DNA from: Acanthosepion lycidas
Lineage: Eukaryota; Mollusca; Cephalopoda; Sepiida; Sepiidae
DNA length: 64,000 nt
Direction: 5' to 3'
NCBI GenBank assembly: GCA_963932145.1
Contig: OZ010586.1
Location: 51,518,669 to 51,582,668, forward strand
The notes under the pieces are model-generated. The model did no database searches, had not been told where the DNA came from, and saw only the letters and a list, made by a program, of their open reading frames with translations. This document shows positions 45,120-55,379 of the stretch, one piece after another; the first letter of the stretch is position 1; each line of letters opens with the position of its first letter. Both the position numbers and the translations under genes were made by a program.

Positions 45120-45400
45120 AAAATAGAAAACTGTCCCAGTTTGACACTTGAAAATTATGGTAAGTATATACATAATGAGTTAAGTAATGGGAGAAAACAA
45201 ATATGCAACATCAACAGCTGCTACCTGACTGACAAGTTGAACTGTTCTGTCATCTACCTGAACAATAATACATTTTTGCTTCTATTTTCTTTTAAATAAA
45301 TATTTCTTGGTTCAGGTGATCATTGAGTTTGAACAGGATGTTATTCAACTGAGCCAAGCATACAAAATGTTTATCTCAGTATAAAATAATTAACTTTTTG
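45120..45400. other. No recognisable feature
   Basis: Short AT-rich spacer. Confidence 0.4.
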
Positions 45401-45404
45401 GGTT

Positions 45405-45995
45405 GTAATTTGAAAAAGAATGTATGGTTGTTAACAAGAAAAACAGCCTAAGATGCAAACTATGAATTGGAGACACCAAAATCAAGCAAGTACAACAATT
45501 TAAATATCTGGAAAGTGTTTTAAGAGAGGACAGCAATATGACACTGAAATCAAAAAATACATTGGAATAGTCTTCTAAAAGCTAAGCAACATTTTAAGAA
45601 ACAGGAATGTTTCATTTGCAACAAAGAAAAGAGCACTGAATTGTTATACAATATTAGTTTTCCTATATGGCAGTGAATACTAGACAGTCTCCTCACAGAT
45701 GAAGAGGAGACATGAAACAACAGAAATGTAGTTCTACAGAAGGATGCTGAGGATACTATGGAGTGTATATGTGGGTAAGAAGGAAGTTTTAAGGAAAATA
45801 GAAACAAAAAGGACAATTATACTTAGAATCAGCAAAAGATAAATGAAATTTATGGAACACATAAAGAGAAAAGTGGGCTGGGAGAATTTGACATTCACAG
45901 GACATATTGAAAGCAAGAGAGACAGAGGAAAGTAGTAAGTAAGCTACCTAATGAGCTTGTGTCAATGGATGACAGAAGAGGAGGGATAGCTAAAG
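45405..45995 (+). mobile_element. RTE-type LINE 3' remnant
   Basis: Plus-strand blocks in family order: the VVNKKNSLRCKL-like block, DTKIKQVQQFKYL near 45475-45510, an LREDS block, the LYGSEY block near 45670, SQMKRRHETTEM near 45700, FYRRMLRI near 45735 and METKR/ILRIS near 45800. It ends near the AEQ-coding region; the extreme 3' end is missing. Confidence 0.75.
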
Positions 45996-46184
45996 GTACT
46001 ATTTGATATTATTCCTAAATAAAGCAAATTAACTATCTGAAAATATGCAAGTTTGATAAGATTTGAAAAATAAATTAAATGGAAAAAATGTTGATATTAA
46101 TTATTGGTTTCAATTCCTACTGGAATGACTGCAAAATACTTTCCCCCCCCCCAGTTGATAGGCAGAAAGACACAAATGCATGCT

Positions 46185-46545
46185 GGGATTTCTTCCTGGC
46201 CAATATGATAGGCTGGTTCTTGGTTTCATATGAGTCAGTCCCAGTCTGTCTTATGTTGAAGTCAGAATGCTATATTCACTTATTCAAATTTGCCCTTTAT
46301 GAACTTTTTGCTATATTACTGTTGTTTTTCCTTATCATGCTTAATTTGCTTTGCATCTATTGTTTGCTTGTTTTATATTATCTTTTACCCTGTTCTTTTC
46401 TTTTTCTTGTTATTGTACTTGTTTATTGTAAACTTTGCCAAATCTTTTTGTTGGTCAGTTCTACCATTTACTTATTTATATTTAACAATGGCCACTCACT
46501 CTACATTAATGATTATGAAATATTATATTTCAAATCTGATTAATT
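46185..46545 (+). repeat. Interspersed repeat D, copy 2 (no MITE)
   Basis: Counterpart of 31350-31805, with TTGAAGTCAGAATGCTATAT and TATGAACTTTTTGCTATATT where the other copy has the MITE. A 154-codon plus-strand frame here (46079-46543) is hydrophobic from T-rich sequence and shared only as DNA; I do not call it a gene. Confidence 0.6.
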
Positions 46546-46609
46546 ATAAGACAAAGAGAATGAAGTAGATTTGTTTATTGTTTACCATAGTAATAAAGTA
46601 CAGATGCAC

Positions 46610-46760
46610 ACTAATGTTTAAAAGTTACAGATATGCATTAATTTTTAAAGGTTAAAGATATGCATTAATTTTTAATGGTTACAAATATGCATTAATTTTT
46701 TAATGCTTACAGATATGCATTAGTGTTAAATGGTTACAGATATGCATTATGATTAAGCAT
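46610..46760 (+). repeat. Tandem repeat, about 33-bp unit, five copies
   Basis: The unit resembles GGTTACAGATATGCATTAAT then TTTTTAAT. GATATGCATTA or a close variant occurs five times at about 33-base steps. It ends at 46760. Confidence 0.9.
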
Positions 46761-46764
46761 CTTA

Positions 46765-47035
46765 AAAAAAAATTTAATTAAATTCTATACTTTCCTTAAC
46801 ACCTAAATAATATATATCATAATTATATTTTTTATTTATAAGCATTCATTATTTTTTTGGATATACACACTTTATTTTTCTCAGTGAAAAACTCATCAGA
46901 ACAATTACCATGAAAATATTTATAGAAAAGGTGCCTAGAAGCTATGTTATGGTGGTGGGAAAGTGACTGAAGCTGAGATGCCAAGTCAAGACCAATAATA
47001 TTGCATATTCTTCTTTGTATTTTATAAACAATCTC
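46765..47035. other. No recognisable feature
   Basis: AT-rich spacer. Confidence 0.4.
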
Positions 47036-47041
47036 TAAATA

Positions 47042-47143
47042 TTAGGTTGGTGCAAAAATAATGACGTAATAATGTCGTTTTTTTACGTTAAAAAATACGA
47101 CAGAAAACAACATTATTACCTCATTATTTTTGCACCAACCTAA
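47042..47143. mobile_element. mariner-derived MITE, hairpin 4 (long subfamily)
   Basis: 102 bases, TA on both sides, ends TTAGGTTGGTGCAAAAATAA. Compared with the short copies it carries an extra GACGTAATAATGTCG section in each arm. The arms contain several mismatches, so it is older than the copy at 57121. Confidence 0.95.
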
Positions 47144-47149
47144 TACATA

Positions 47150-48370
47150 GCAGAAGTACGAGATCAGGTGTGGTAGCAATATTCACTACATGGACAAATG
47201 GTAGACTTACAAAAATATAAGTTAGATTCTGGTGAGAAAAATTGTCTAACATGGCACAGTGAAGCAACCATCCTAGAAGGCAGACCTGGTAATTGATTCA
47301 ATATAATCTTTCCACTTCATGTCAGCATTAAAAACGTTAAAAGGTTAACAAGAATAATTGTTTTTGTAATCAATATTGTAATAAGATATGCCGAAGGAGA
47401 GTGATTTTATCAGTTCTTACTACTGATGTCTCCAACAGTCCAAACAGTTGACATTTATTTGAAAGGAAAAGTTATGAGGCAAATTCTTTATCTAGCATGT
47501 CTGGCTTACCACATACTATCAACATCTCAATCAGTTGTTTTTATGCTTTACACTACATCATACAAAACTGCTCCAGACAGTAGGTTTTTGTTTTTAAACA
47601 TGTTATAGTTGGTTCTGACTGTGTATACAAAACAAAATTTAGGTTAGATACTCATGAAATATATCTGATGAGTACATCTTAGAAATGTCTAACGTAGACT
47701 TGTCTTTTTTCTTGAATGTGAAAATTTTACTGTTCAGAACTCAGTAGTAAAACAGACTAAAATTTAAAACAAATAATTAACATCTTGAAAAATGAAGGTG
47801 TTTTAAATTTATTTTCTGATTGTTCCAATTTTGGATAAACAGTGTCTATTATGTAAAAATTGTTGCTGAGTATAGAGTACTTAATGCCAAGAGCAAAACT
47901 ACATTGTTTAAAATCATGTAAAAATATAAATATTATATTTGTCTTTGATTTTCGTTTCCCTTCTTTCTTTTTGTTTTACCTTTCTTTTGTTCTTATTTTT
48001 TTCTTTTCTAATTTTTCCTTTTTTTTTCCCCAAGCAGAAGCAACAACTGCTTGGTATTTTGGGGTTTTATGTAATTTGCATTGCAAATAGAATCTCTAGA
48101 GCATTATGTGAAAAATGTTCACTTGTAGATTTAGTAATTAACTTATCAGTAACAGACTTGATATTATATACCATGTAACTGAATTATGTCTTAAAAAAGT
48201 TGAGGTATGGAATAATGCTACAAGAATTTATTGGAGGCACACAAAAATATCAGCAGCAGTAGCTCACACTTTTACAAAAACTGTTACATGAGTTCACCAA
48301 AAATAAAAAGCAAAAACACAGTTGGAGACATGACAGCACTAAAGCAACATTTGTGAAAGACCTAAGGAAA
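47150..48370. other. No recognisable feature
   Basis: AT-rich sequence. T-rich stretches (47940-48035) give hydrophobic open frames of 76-79 codons with no support. Confidence 0.4.
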
Positions 48371-48374
48371 CTTT

Positions 48375-49015
48375 CTTCTCCTATGTGCCCTGTCCCTTCA
48401 GTATGTTTGTGATCATGGCTCTCCACAATTTCCTGTCTTTTGTAGCTCTTAATAAATTTTGTCTTTCTGATATCTCTCCTAAACCTTGACCCATCAACCA
48501 TTTACTACCATCCAGGTAGGTTATGCATTGTTTTCCTCTGTCCATCTTACCTTCAATCTGTCCTGTGACTATCAATTTTCCAAGCCCTCTTTCCTCATTA
48601 AGCACCCCAGAATATTTAATGGTCTCTTCCTGATGTTAAGTATAATGTATAAGTGTTCTTTTTGTTTCCATTCTACCTAAAACTTGCTTGTTGTTTTCCT
48701 CTATCTCTCTTTGCCTTCAATCTGCTCTGTGAGTATCAAATTTTCCAAGTCCTCTTTCCTCATTATGTGCCCTAGAAATTCCAATAGTCTCTTCTTGATG
48801 TTAAGTATGTGTCCTTTTTGTTTCCATTTTCTCTAAAACTTGCTAGGTAGGTTATGCGTTGTTTTCCTCGATCCCTTTTTGCTTTCAATCTGTCTTGTGA
48901 GTATCAATTTTCCAAGCCCTCTTTCCTCATTAAGTGCCCCAGAAAAGCTAACTGTCTCTTTTCATTGTTAAGTATAAGTGTCCATTTTGTTTCCATTTTT
49001 TCTAAAACTTCATAT
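48375..49015 (-). repeat. RTE LINE 3' end with internal triplication
   Basis: The minus-strand RTE 3' end (WRAMI.NILKGQGT-coding, about 48385-48420, then WLMGQGLGEISERQNLLRAT) is followed by three tandem copies of the region coding from the RGKQ block to the METKR block. The landmark TTGTTTTCCTC occurs at 48528, 48691 and 48859, so the periods are 163 and 168 bases. The three units differ by about 10-15% by eye, so the amplification is old. Confidence 0.85.
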
Positions 49016-49107
49016 AAAGGAAACTTTACTAACTCTAAATTATAATATTTAATTAGATACAATTTTAGCTTCCAAAATGACATTACAAAAGCAAGGAAGA
49101 AATTAAT
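49011..49107 (+). repeat. 95-bp direct repeat, left copy
   Basis: ATATAAAGGAAACTTTACTA onward matches 49999-50095 with only a few changes. The two copies lie 988 bases apart. Confidence 0.85.
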
Positions 49108-49109
49108 AC

Positions 49110-49995
49110 AACAGCATCATGACTGTAAATATATTGAATTTATATTACTTCAATATTGTTTACTTTCAATGTTTTGTTGATTATGTGAAATAAATATTTC
49201 TCTGTAGAAAATCTCCCTCCAATCCTGTTCTTTGTGTTTTCTTACTGAAGATACTCACTAAGGTGTTGAGTTAAACTATATCCAATTCCTAACAACAACA
49301 TTACACTGAAGTTAACAGTATGTTAATATGACCTTAAATCAGTGCAGTGTAACTCATATGTATGGTAAAAGAGGATAGCAGGCAAGGCAGAATGATTGAA
49401 AGACAATCAAAGATTTAGAAACAGTTTTAAAAAATTCACATGCTAAAAATAAATATGATTTCAAAATTTAAGATATTATTATGGATTACTTGTAATTACA
49501 TGCATGAGTCCCAGTATAAATAGTTATAAATTATTATTGACTGATTTTATCATTGTGATATTTTTGCATCATATCAAGTATTAAGAATATAGTAACTAGA
49601 GTTCGCAAATTGGAGGAGAGAGTTATCAATGATAATGATTTCAAATCCCTTTAATCCTTTCTCTTTTTTATTTTTAAATGTAGTTTTTATCACATAAAAT
49701 TTGATGAGGCATGAGCAAACTTTCATTGCAAAAATGCAGCCCAGAGAAAAAGAGTTTGGGAACCACTCCCCTAAATCATGCAACTAAAAAAGAATATCTG
49801 CTAGTAGTTGGTTTGTTCATCAATAAATATCTTGTTAAAAAAATTCTCAAACAACATTCTAAAGTAAATGTGAGATACTAAATAATGAAGTTAAAATTAA
49901 ACTTAATGAGTCAATTCTAAGGTATTATAAATAATTAAGTAAAATTAAGTTAACTTAAAATTACCTGTATTTGTCAAATATATTCTTGAAATTTC
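49110..49995. other. Segment between 95-bp direct repeats; no gene
   Basis: AT-rich with no reading frame of note. No primer-binding site or polypurine tract that would make it a small LTR element is evident. Confidence 0.4.
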
Positions 49996-49998
49996 CAT

Positions 49999-50095
49999 AT
50001 ATAAAGGAAACTTTACTAACTCTAAATTATAATATTTAATTAGATACAACTTTAGCTTTCAAAATTACATTAGAGAAGCAAGGAAGAGATTATTT
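49999..50095 (+). repeat. 95-bp direct repeat, right copy
   Basis: Counterpart of 49011-49107. Confidence 0.85.
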
Positions 50096-50400
50096 CAATA
50101 TTGTTCTCAGATTACAGTTTTTATATCACTATCAAAAACATCTCAAATAGTTTAATTATTTTTATTCAAATATTTGAGATTTTATAAGGCAAGTGAACAT
50201 TTTCAAAATAAAACTGGTATTAACTGGTATGTTGGTAACATTTTAATGTTGTACTTATAAATACAGCAAATGAATTTCAGCTTATAACTTTTTCTATTAA
50301 AAATATTTGTAATGATTTATTTAATGACAGGAGATTTTTTATGTTACACAACATTTCTTCAGCAGAAATATAATAGTATAGTTATTTTAATTTATCTATC

Positions 50401-50403
<3 letters not shown>

Positions 50404-50462
<59 letters not shown>
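50404..50462. repeat. (TA)n microsatellite left of FB4
   Basis: About 29 TA units ending exactly where the foldback's left arm starts. Confidence 0.95.
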
Positions 50463-50467
<5 letters not shown>

Positions 50468-50802
50468 TCATGAATCATTCATACAAAAAACAAATATAGA
50501 GGTTAATGATTTAAATGGCGAGAATACATCATTGCAAACAATATAAATAAGATATACACCAACCCCGAACCTGTATATGAATGATATGATCCCTGTTTAT
50601 AAATTTATAGGAACAGACGAAAGCTTGTAAAAAATTAAAAAGACCTTATGCAACTGGAATTTATGAACAGGGATCATATCATTCATATACAGGTTCGGGG
50701 TTGATGTATCTTATTTATATTGTTTGTGATGATATATTCTCGCCATTTAAATCATTAACCTCTATATTTGTTTTTTGTATGAATGATTCATGAATTTATA
50801 AA
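50463..50802. mobile_element. Foldback element FB4
   Basis: Two arms of about 143 bases, 50463-50605 and 50659-50802, are reverse complements with only a few mismatches. The outer ends read TATAAATTCATGAATCATTC and the inner ends CCGAACCTGTATATGAATG. The spacer is 53 bases. TA tracts lie outside both ends (50404-50462 and 50829-50877). The arm sequence returns once more in diverged form at 50905-51060 and as a 40-base scrap at 51464-51503. Non-coding. Confidence 0.9.
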
Positions 50803-50826
50803 TTATAATTGCACCTTTTAATTGAA

Positions 50827-50828
<2 letters not shown>

Positions 50829-50877
<49 letters not shown>
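50829..50877. repeat. (TA)n microsatellite right of FB4
   Basis: About 24 TA units. Confidence 0.95.
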
Positions 50878-50878
<1 letters not shown>

Positions 50879-50904
50879 CAAATATGTTGTGCAGTTCAAT
50901 TTAT

Positions 50905-51060
50905 ATTACAATGAATCATTCATACAAAAAATAAATAAGTAAAGTTAATGATATAAAATAGCGAATTCTCTTTGTTAACAAAATTTTTAAAATGCATTAA
51001 CTTACCAATCACTCGATGAATGTTATGATCCTTGTTTTTTAAAATTATATGTTGCATAAT
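50905..51060 (+). repeat. Diverged single arm of FB4 family
   Basis: AATGAATCATTCATACAAAA, GTTAATGATATAAAATAGCG and GATGAATGTTATGATCC follow the order of the FB4 left arm. The mate arm is missing. Confidence 0.7.
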
Positions 51061-51460
51061 GTCTTTCGTAAATACACAATTACTTTCAACTGTACATTCA
51101 GTCATCTTCAGACATGAAAATTATTTTGTTTTTGGTAAAATTCAGGTAGCATCCGAGATGAAAAAATATAATGTGAATTGAAATTTTTTTTTTTTTTAAG
51201 TGTGTTATTGATAACGGATACAAACTTTTGGGGCATGCAATCACAAGACTAAGATTGAATTTTTTGAAATTTAAGAGAGTGAGTTTTTAACTAATATGGC
51301 AATTTGAGAATTTTTTTGTTGTTGTAGGAGTTTACCAGTCAATGTTATATGAGCTAAATAATTCAGTAAGTAGAGTAATGTCTCAGTTGTTATCCTGAAA
51401 ATTTTGCATGTTGGATCAGTTCTTTTATATCAAATATGTGGTGCAGTTTAATTTATATTA
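51061..51460. other. No recognisable feature
   Basis: AT-rich spacer. Confidence 0.4.
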
Positions 51461-51500
51461 CAATGAATCATTCATACAAAAAGCAAATTAGTAAAGTTAA

Positions 51501-51503
<3 letters not shown>

Positions 51504-51560
<57 letters not shown>

Positions 51561-51568
51561 ATATATAC

Positions 51569-51628
<60 letters not shown>

Positions 51629-51636
51629 ATATATAC

Positions 51637-51694
<58 letters not shown>

Positions 51695-51702
51695 ATATAT
51701 AC

Positions 51703-51737
<35 letters not shown>

Positions 51738-51760
51738 CATATATATATATATATACATAC

Positions 51761-51820
<60 letters not shown>
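51504..51820. repeat. Higher-order (TA)n/(TG)n microsatellite
   Basis: A TA run, a TG run and a TATATACGTA spacer repeat as a unit of about 67-71 bases three times (TG runs at about 51541, 51612 and 51678; ACGTA at about 51567, 51636 and 51701), followed by plain TA with TACATACATA pieces. Tyrosine/isoleucine frames over it on both strands are artefacts. Confidence 0.95.
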
Positions 51821-51822
<2 letters not shown>

Positions 51823-51911
51823 TATGAAAAACTAGGTAATCCATATGGGTAAACCCAAGGAGGATAAAATCCAGAGAGCTCAATGTAAATCCAGAGCAAA
51901 TAATTTAAATA

Positions 51912-53080
51912 AAAATGTTGTGCAAAAGCAAGTGAACCCTGAAGATAATATTTAAAAAACTGTTTCTTTTTTCCAGATGATCAACAAATAATAATTAAAC
52001 TAATTATTTATTAAGAAAAAAGCTTTATTACATCAATTACAACGACTTTAAAAGGTTTCTATCAAGCTAGAATAAAAATATTAATTAAAAATTAAGATGT
52101 GCAAAAGTAAGTTAACTTTTACATTTAATATTTGGTAACTCCTCCTTTTGAGGTTACAATGTCAATCAGTCTTTTTCTATAATTTTTAAGAAGTTTCTGG
52201 TAGTAGTAAGCGCGGACTTTTGATTATTCTTCTTGGCAAAACTCCTACAATTGTTCGATATTACCTGGGTTTTGAAATTTCTTTTTATGAACCCATTCTT
52301 TTGTTGATTTGCTTTGATGCTTCAGATCATTGTCCTGTTGGAAGTTCCTGTCTAAATGCAACTTTTGAACTGAGGACAGGACACATTCATTCAAAATTGC
52401 TTGGAACCTTGCAGAATACATTGTGTCATCAATGTGTACTATTTTCTAGCTGTAGCAAAGCACCCCCAAATCATAATGTTATCACTGCTCTACAAAAGCT
52501 GTATTCGAAGCTAGCCAGATATACCACCTATTGTTCTTCCCAAAAACCTTTTGCCAGAATGTTTCTAGCTTATTAATATGAGCTTTGGCATAGGTGAGGT
52601 GAGCACACTTGTGCTATTTCATAACCAGCGGCTTTTTCTAGGCATTCTGCAATGAAGATCAGCATTGTTCAGATTTTGTTGCACAGTTAATGTATGCACG
52701 TTGATTCTGACATTAGCCAGTGATCACTGGATATCTGCAAAGGTTATAGCAGGATTTTCCAGGGCTTGTCAATCTGGATGTCTACTTGCTCTTGTTATTT
52801 TTCACAGATGACCACTTCTTGATTGTGATGCTGTCATACCAAAGGCCTTCCATTTATACATAATTTGTTGCACAGTAGAGAAGTGCACTACAAATCGTTT
52901 TCATAGCATTTTGTAGCCTTCACCATTATTATAGCTTTCAACTATGAAATTTTTAAAAAGTTTCAGTAAGTTTTTTTTATCTTTTCATATATATTTTTTT
53001 TAAATTTAGTCTCTAACTGTACACTTTTGTATACACAATGAGTTATATTGTTTGATTGCAGTATACACACCTTATCAAAA
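51912..53080 (-). mobile_element. Tc1 transposon copy 3, IR/DR type, 5' end lost
   Basis: Same family as 28885-30060 but inverted. The end at 51918 has GTGCAAAAGCAAGTGAACCC and again GTGCAAAAGTAAGTTAAC at 52098, about 178 bases apart. The transposase remains are on the minus strand: the NDSEASKQINKRMGS-like block near 52300, the GGALLQLEN region near 52450, and the upstream region reaching GAGTTATATTGTTTGAT near 53045. A 118-codon plus-strand frame (52220-52576) is the antisense of this. Its other terminal repeat is missing; LINE sequence begins near 53110. Confidence 0.75.
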
Positions 53081-53109
53081 AAATGAACAAAATATCATTT
53101 TGATTTTTA

Positions 53110-53435
53110 CATGTGCACAAAGAAATCTGTTCTTTTATTGTCATTTCTCCTCACTAAAGTCTACTTATTTTCTTTCTCTCCCGGTAACCTGCTGAGTCTT
53201 AGTGGCATTACCGCTATCTTCTGTCTCCCTGAACCCTGTTCCTTTATTGCTCTTTCTACTCATTCTCGTTCTGTCCCGGTAACCTCTTCCATCTTAGTGG
53301 CATCATCACCAGCTTCTGTCTTCCTGAACCCTATTCTTTTATTGTCAGTAAAGTTTTCTGATTGCCTTTTACTCATAGTAACCTCTTCTATCTTAGTGGA
53401 ATTATTACCTTGCTTGGTGTAAAATGATAAAAAAT
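53110..53435 (+). mobile_element. LINE A 3' UTR, tandemly repeated
   Basis: CTGTTCTTTTATTG or a close variant occurs at 53127, 53236 and 53331, each followed by GTAACCTC or GTAACCTG and TTAGTGGCAT or TTAGTGGAAT. The last unit ends TTACCTTGCTTGG then AAAATGATAAAAAATC. As at 10.4 kb, the 3' UTR is multiplied (periods about 109 and 95). Confidence 0.75.
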
Positions 53436-53445
53436 CTAAATTTTT

Positions 53446-53448
<3 letters not shown>

Positions 53449-53517
<69 letters not shown>
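53449..53517. repeat. (CA)n(TA)n microsatellite
   Basis: A short CA run, then about 28 TA units. Confidence 0.95.
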
Positions 53518-53520
<3 letters not shown>

Positions 53521-53605
53521 GAAATGGACATAGTCTGACAATTATTTTTAAGATGTTTTTATGTTTATATCTATAAAAAAGAATTTATGAATATAAAAAA
53601 TGTCT
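53518..53605. repeat. Fragment of the FB1 outer end
   Basis: ATGAAATGGACATAGTCTGACAATT and AAGATGTTTTTATGTTTATA match the outer left end of FB1 (14700-14745: AGAAATGGACAAAGTCCGAC, AAAGACATTTTTATGTTTAA). It is itself a small hairpin around AAAAAGAATTTATG. Confidence 0.65.
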
Positions 53606-53817
53606 TAAAAAAACATATATATATATATGATAGAATATATACCTTTTAATGTATGCTATATTTATGGGAGAAAATTGCTCAATATGAGAGTGTATATAAC
53701 CACTGTGTATTTAGGTAGTACCACTTAAGAATGCATTTCAACATGTAACAGGCTGTTGCTATGCAGTGTTAATACCTGCATCAACACTGTTTATATATAT
53801 AATTTATAATCCTCCTA

Positions 53818-54040
53818 GTTTCTCTAACACTTCTTGCTTGTGAAACTCTCTTCCACCTTCTTGCTTTACCGTTAACTTTGATCTTAAAAAAAATTAAATG
53901 TGATATCAATTGTTATCTTCTGTTTTCTTAATTCATGTCCTTTTATTGTTTTGTTTCTTAAGTAATGTTTTCTTTTTCCAATACTATCTTCCCCTCAGGA
54001 ACCTCTTTTGCTTGGGGGGTAAAATGGTAAAAAACATAAA
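53818..54040 (+). mobile_element. LINE A copy A7, last codons and 3' UTR
   Basis: CACTTCTTGCTTGTGAAACT and CTCTTCCACCTTCTTGCTTT correspond to the LWNSLP.CFP coding end. CAATTGTTATCTTCTGTTTT and the end GCTTGGGGGGTAAAATGGTA follow. 5'-truncated 70 codons from the end. Confidence 0.75.
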
Positions 54041-54044
54041 TAAA

Positions 54045-54635
54045 TAACATGTCAATGTAGGATTGTTATTTATATTGTTGCTGTGAAAGACACATTGTTA
54101 TTTTGATACAGCCCACTTTACAAAGAAAAGATTAAAAGTTATATTCTTCTGAAATGAATTCTCAACTGTCAAGGTTTTATTTACTAAATTGGCTCTGTGG
54201 TTGATCTTGGAAAAATTTCTGCTACTTGTAAGAAATCTTTTATAGAAATAATTGCAGAGTTACCCAACTGTTTTTCTCAAACTTTTAGTCTATAGATTGT
54301 GAGTATGTTCACTTACATTTGTGCAAATGGATTTGGTTAGATTGAAGAATAATTCATCTTGATTGATACATACTGGCATTCTAATAGCCAATGTCACAGA
54401 ATGCTAACTTTTGAGCACATTTCCAGCTAAGCATCAATATTGACAGAAAGTGGGTATGGCTATGTGGGTTATAGAAACTCTATTGTCACCTGTAAATAAA
54501 GATGAAATACTTTGAAAATGTCGTCATAATAATGGCTCCATTAAAGACAACTGTCTGAGATATGTAGATCAAATCAGATCTATGCAACTGACCAAGAAGT
54601 TGCCTACTGAGCTGTCTTGATAGGTTATATAGTAT
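54045..54635. other. No recognisable feature
   Basis: AT-rich spacer. Confidence 0.4.
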
Positions 54636-54639
54636 TGGT

Positions 54640-55118
54640 TTAAGACATGACTCCTCATGCTATCCTTTACCTTTATAAGAGCTAGATCAGGCTGAAAATG
54701 GAGTACTGTTGCCATATTTGGGCAGGAGCTGCCCAGGCCTCACTTTCCAGTCTTGATAGAGTTCAAAAGTATCTCCAAGCCCTTGTTAGAGAAGAATTAT
54801 TTTCCACCCTCCTTGCTTGAACAAACTCCGTTTCTTGGTTCCATCAGGTCTAACTTTCCCAGCTAGCAAATCCTCATATTCCCTCCATATTCAAGAAGTA
54901 AGTTCAACCCAGACAACTTCTTCCTGTGAACCACTGCCTTGTGGAATAGACTCGCAAGAGGATGTTTCCCCAATCACTACAATCTTAAACTTGTTCAAAT
55001 CTGGAGACAATCATTATATTCCCTTCATATCCATATAAACTACTGCTTGACATTACCCTATACCTCAAGTGGCCCCCAGCCCTTGTACAGAATGAACCCT
55101 ACTGTAAAGAAAAAAAAA
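54640..55118 (+). mobile_element. LINE B copy (C-terminal domain, poly(A) tail)
   Basis: CTATCCTTTACCTTTATAAG, GAGTACTGTTGCCATATTTG and GGAGCTGCCCAGGCC match 35430-35520. An open stretch reads FVPSGLTFPASKSSYSLHI then, in another frame, WNRLARGCFPNHYNLKLVQI, the conserved LINE end. It ends GTACAGAATGAACCCTACTG then an A run at 55118. Confidence 0.8.
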
Positions 55119-55119
55119 A

Positions 55120-55375
55120 GGAAGATATGTTTGCCAGATGCTAACATTTAATAGGTAATTTTGGGGGTATAAACTTTCTTTCTCCCTAGACAACATGAGA
55201 AAAGGGTATAAACGTTTTCAGCAATAACTATAAATAGAACAAAGAAATAGTTTAATTCCTTGAAACAGGGAAAACTAAAACCTTAAAATGTCTTATCTAA
55301 GAAGAAGTGTTAAAATGATGTATTGAGAATCTGCATGCTGTATCAAGATTACATTATGAAAATACAATTCTTTAG
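55120..55375. other. No recognisable feature
   Basis: Short AT-rich spacer. Confidence 0.4.
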
Positions 55376-55379
55376 TCAT

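Noticed and set aside
46079..46543. 154-codon hydrophobic frame resembling a membrane protein
   Set aside because: It is T-rich sequence, overlaps the unclassified repeat D, and the frame is not kept in the other repeat copy.
47860..48178. Overlapping phenylalanine-rich frames
   Set aside because: They derive from a T-rich tract with CTTTT repeats; no protein-like features.
49011..50095. A complete LTR retrotransposon
   Set aside because: The repeats lack TG...CA ends, and no primer-binding site, polypurine tract or coding sequence is visible.
51436..51883. Long open frames on both strands over the TA/TG array
   Set aside because: They exist only because dinucleotide repeats lack stop codons; the peptides are YIYIYI and VCVCV runs.
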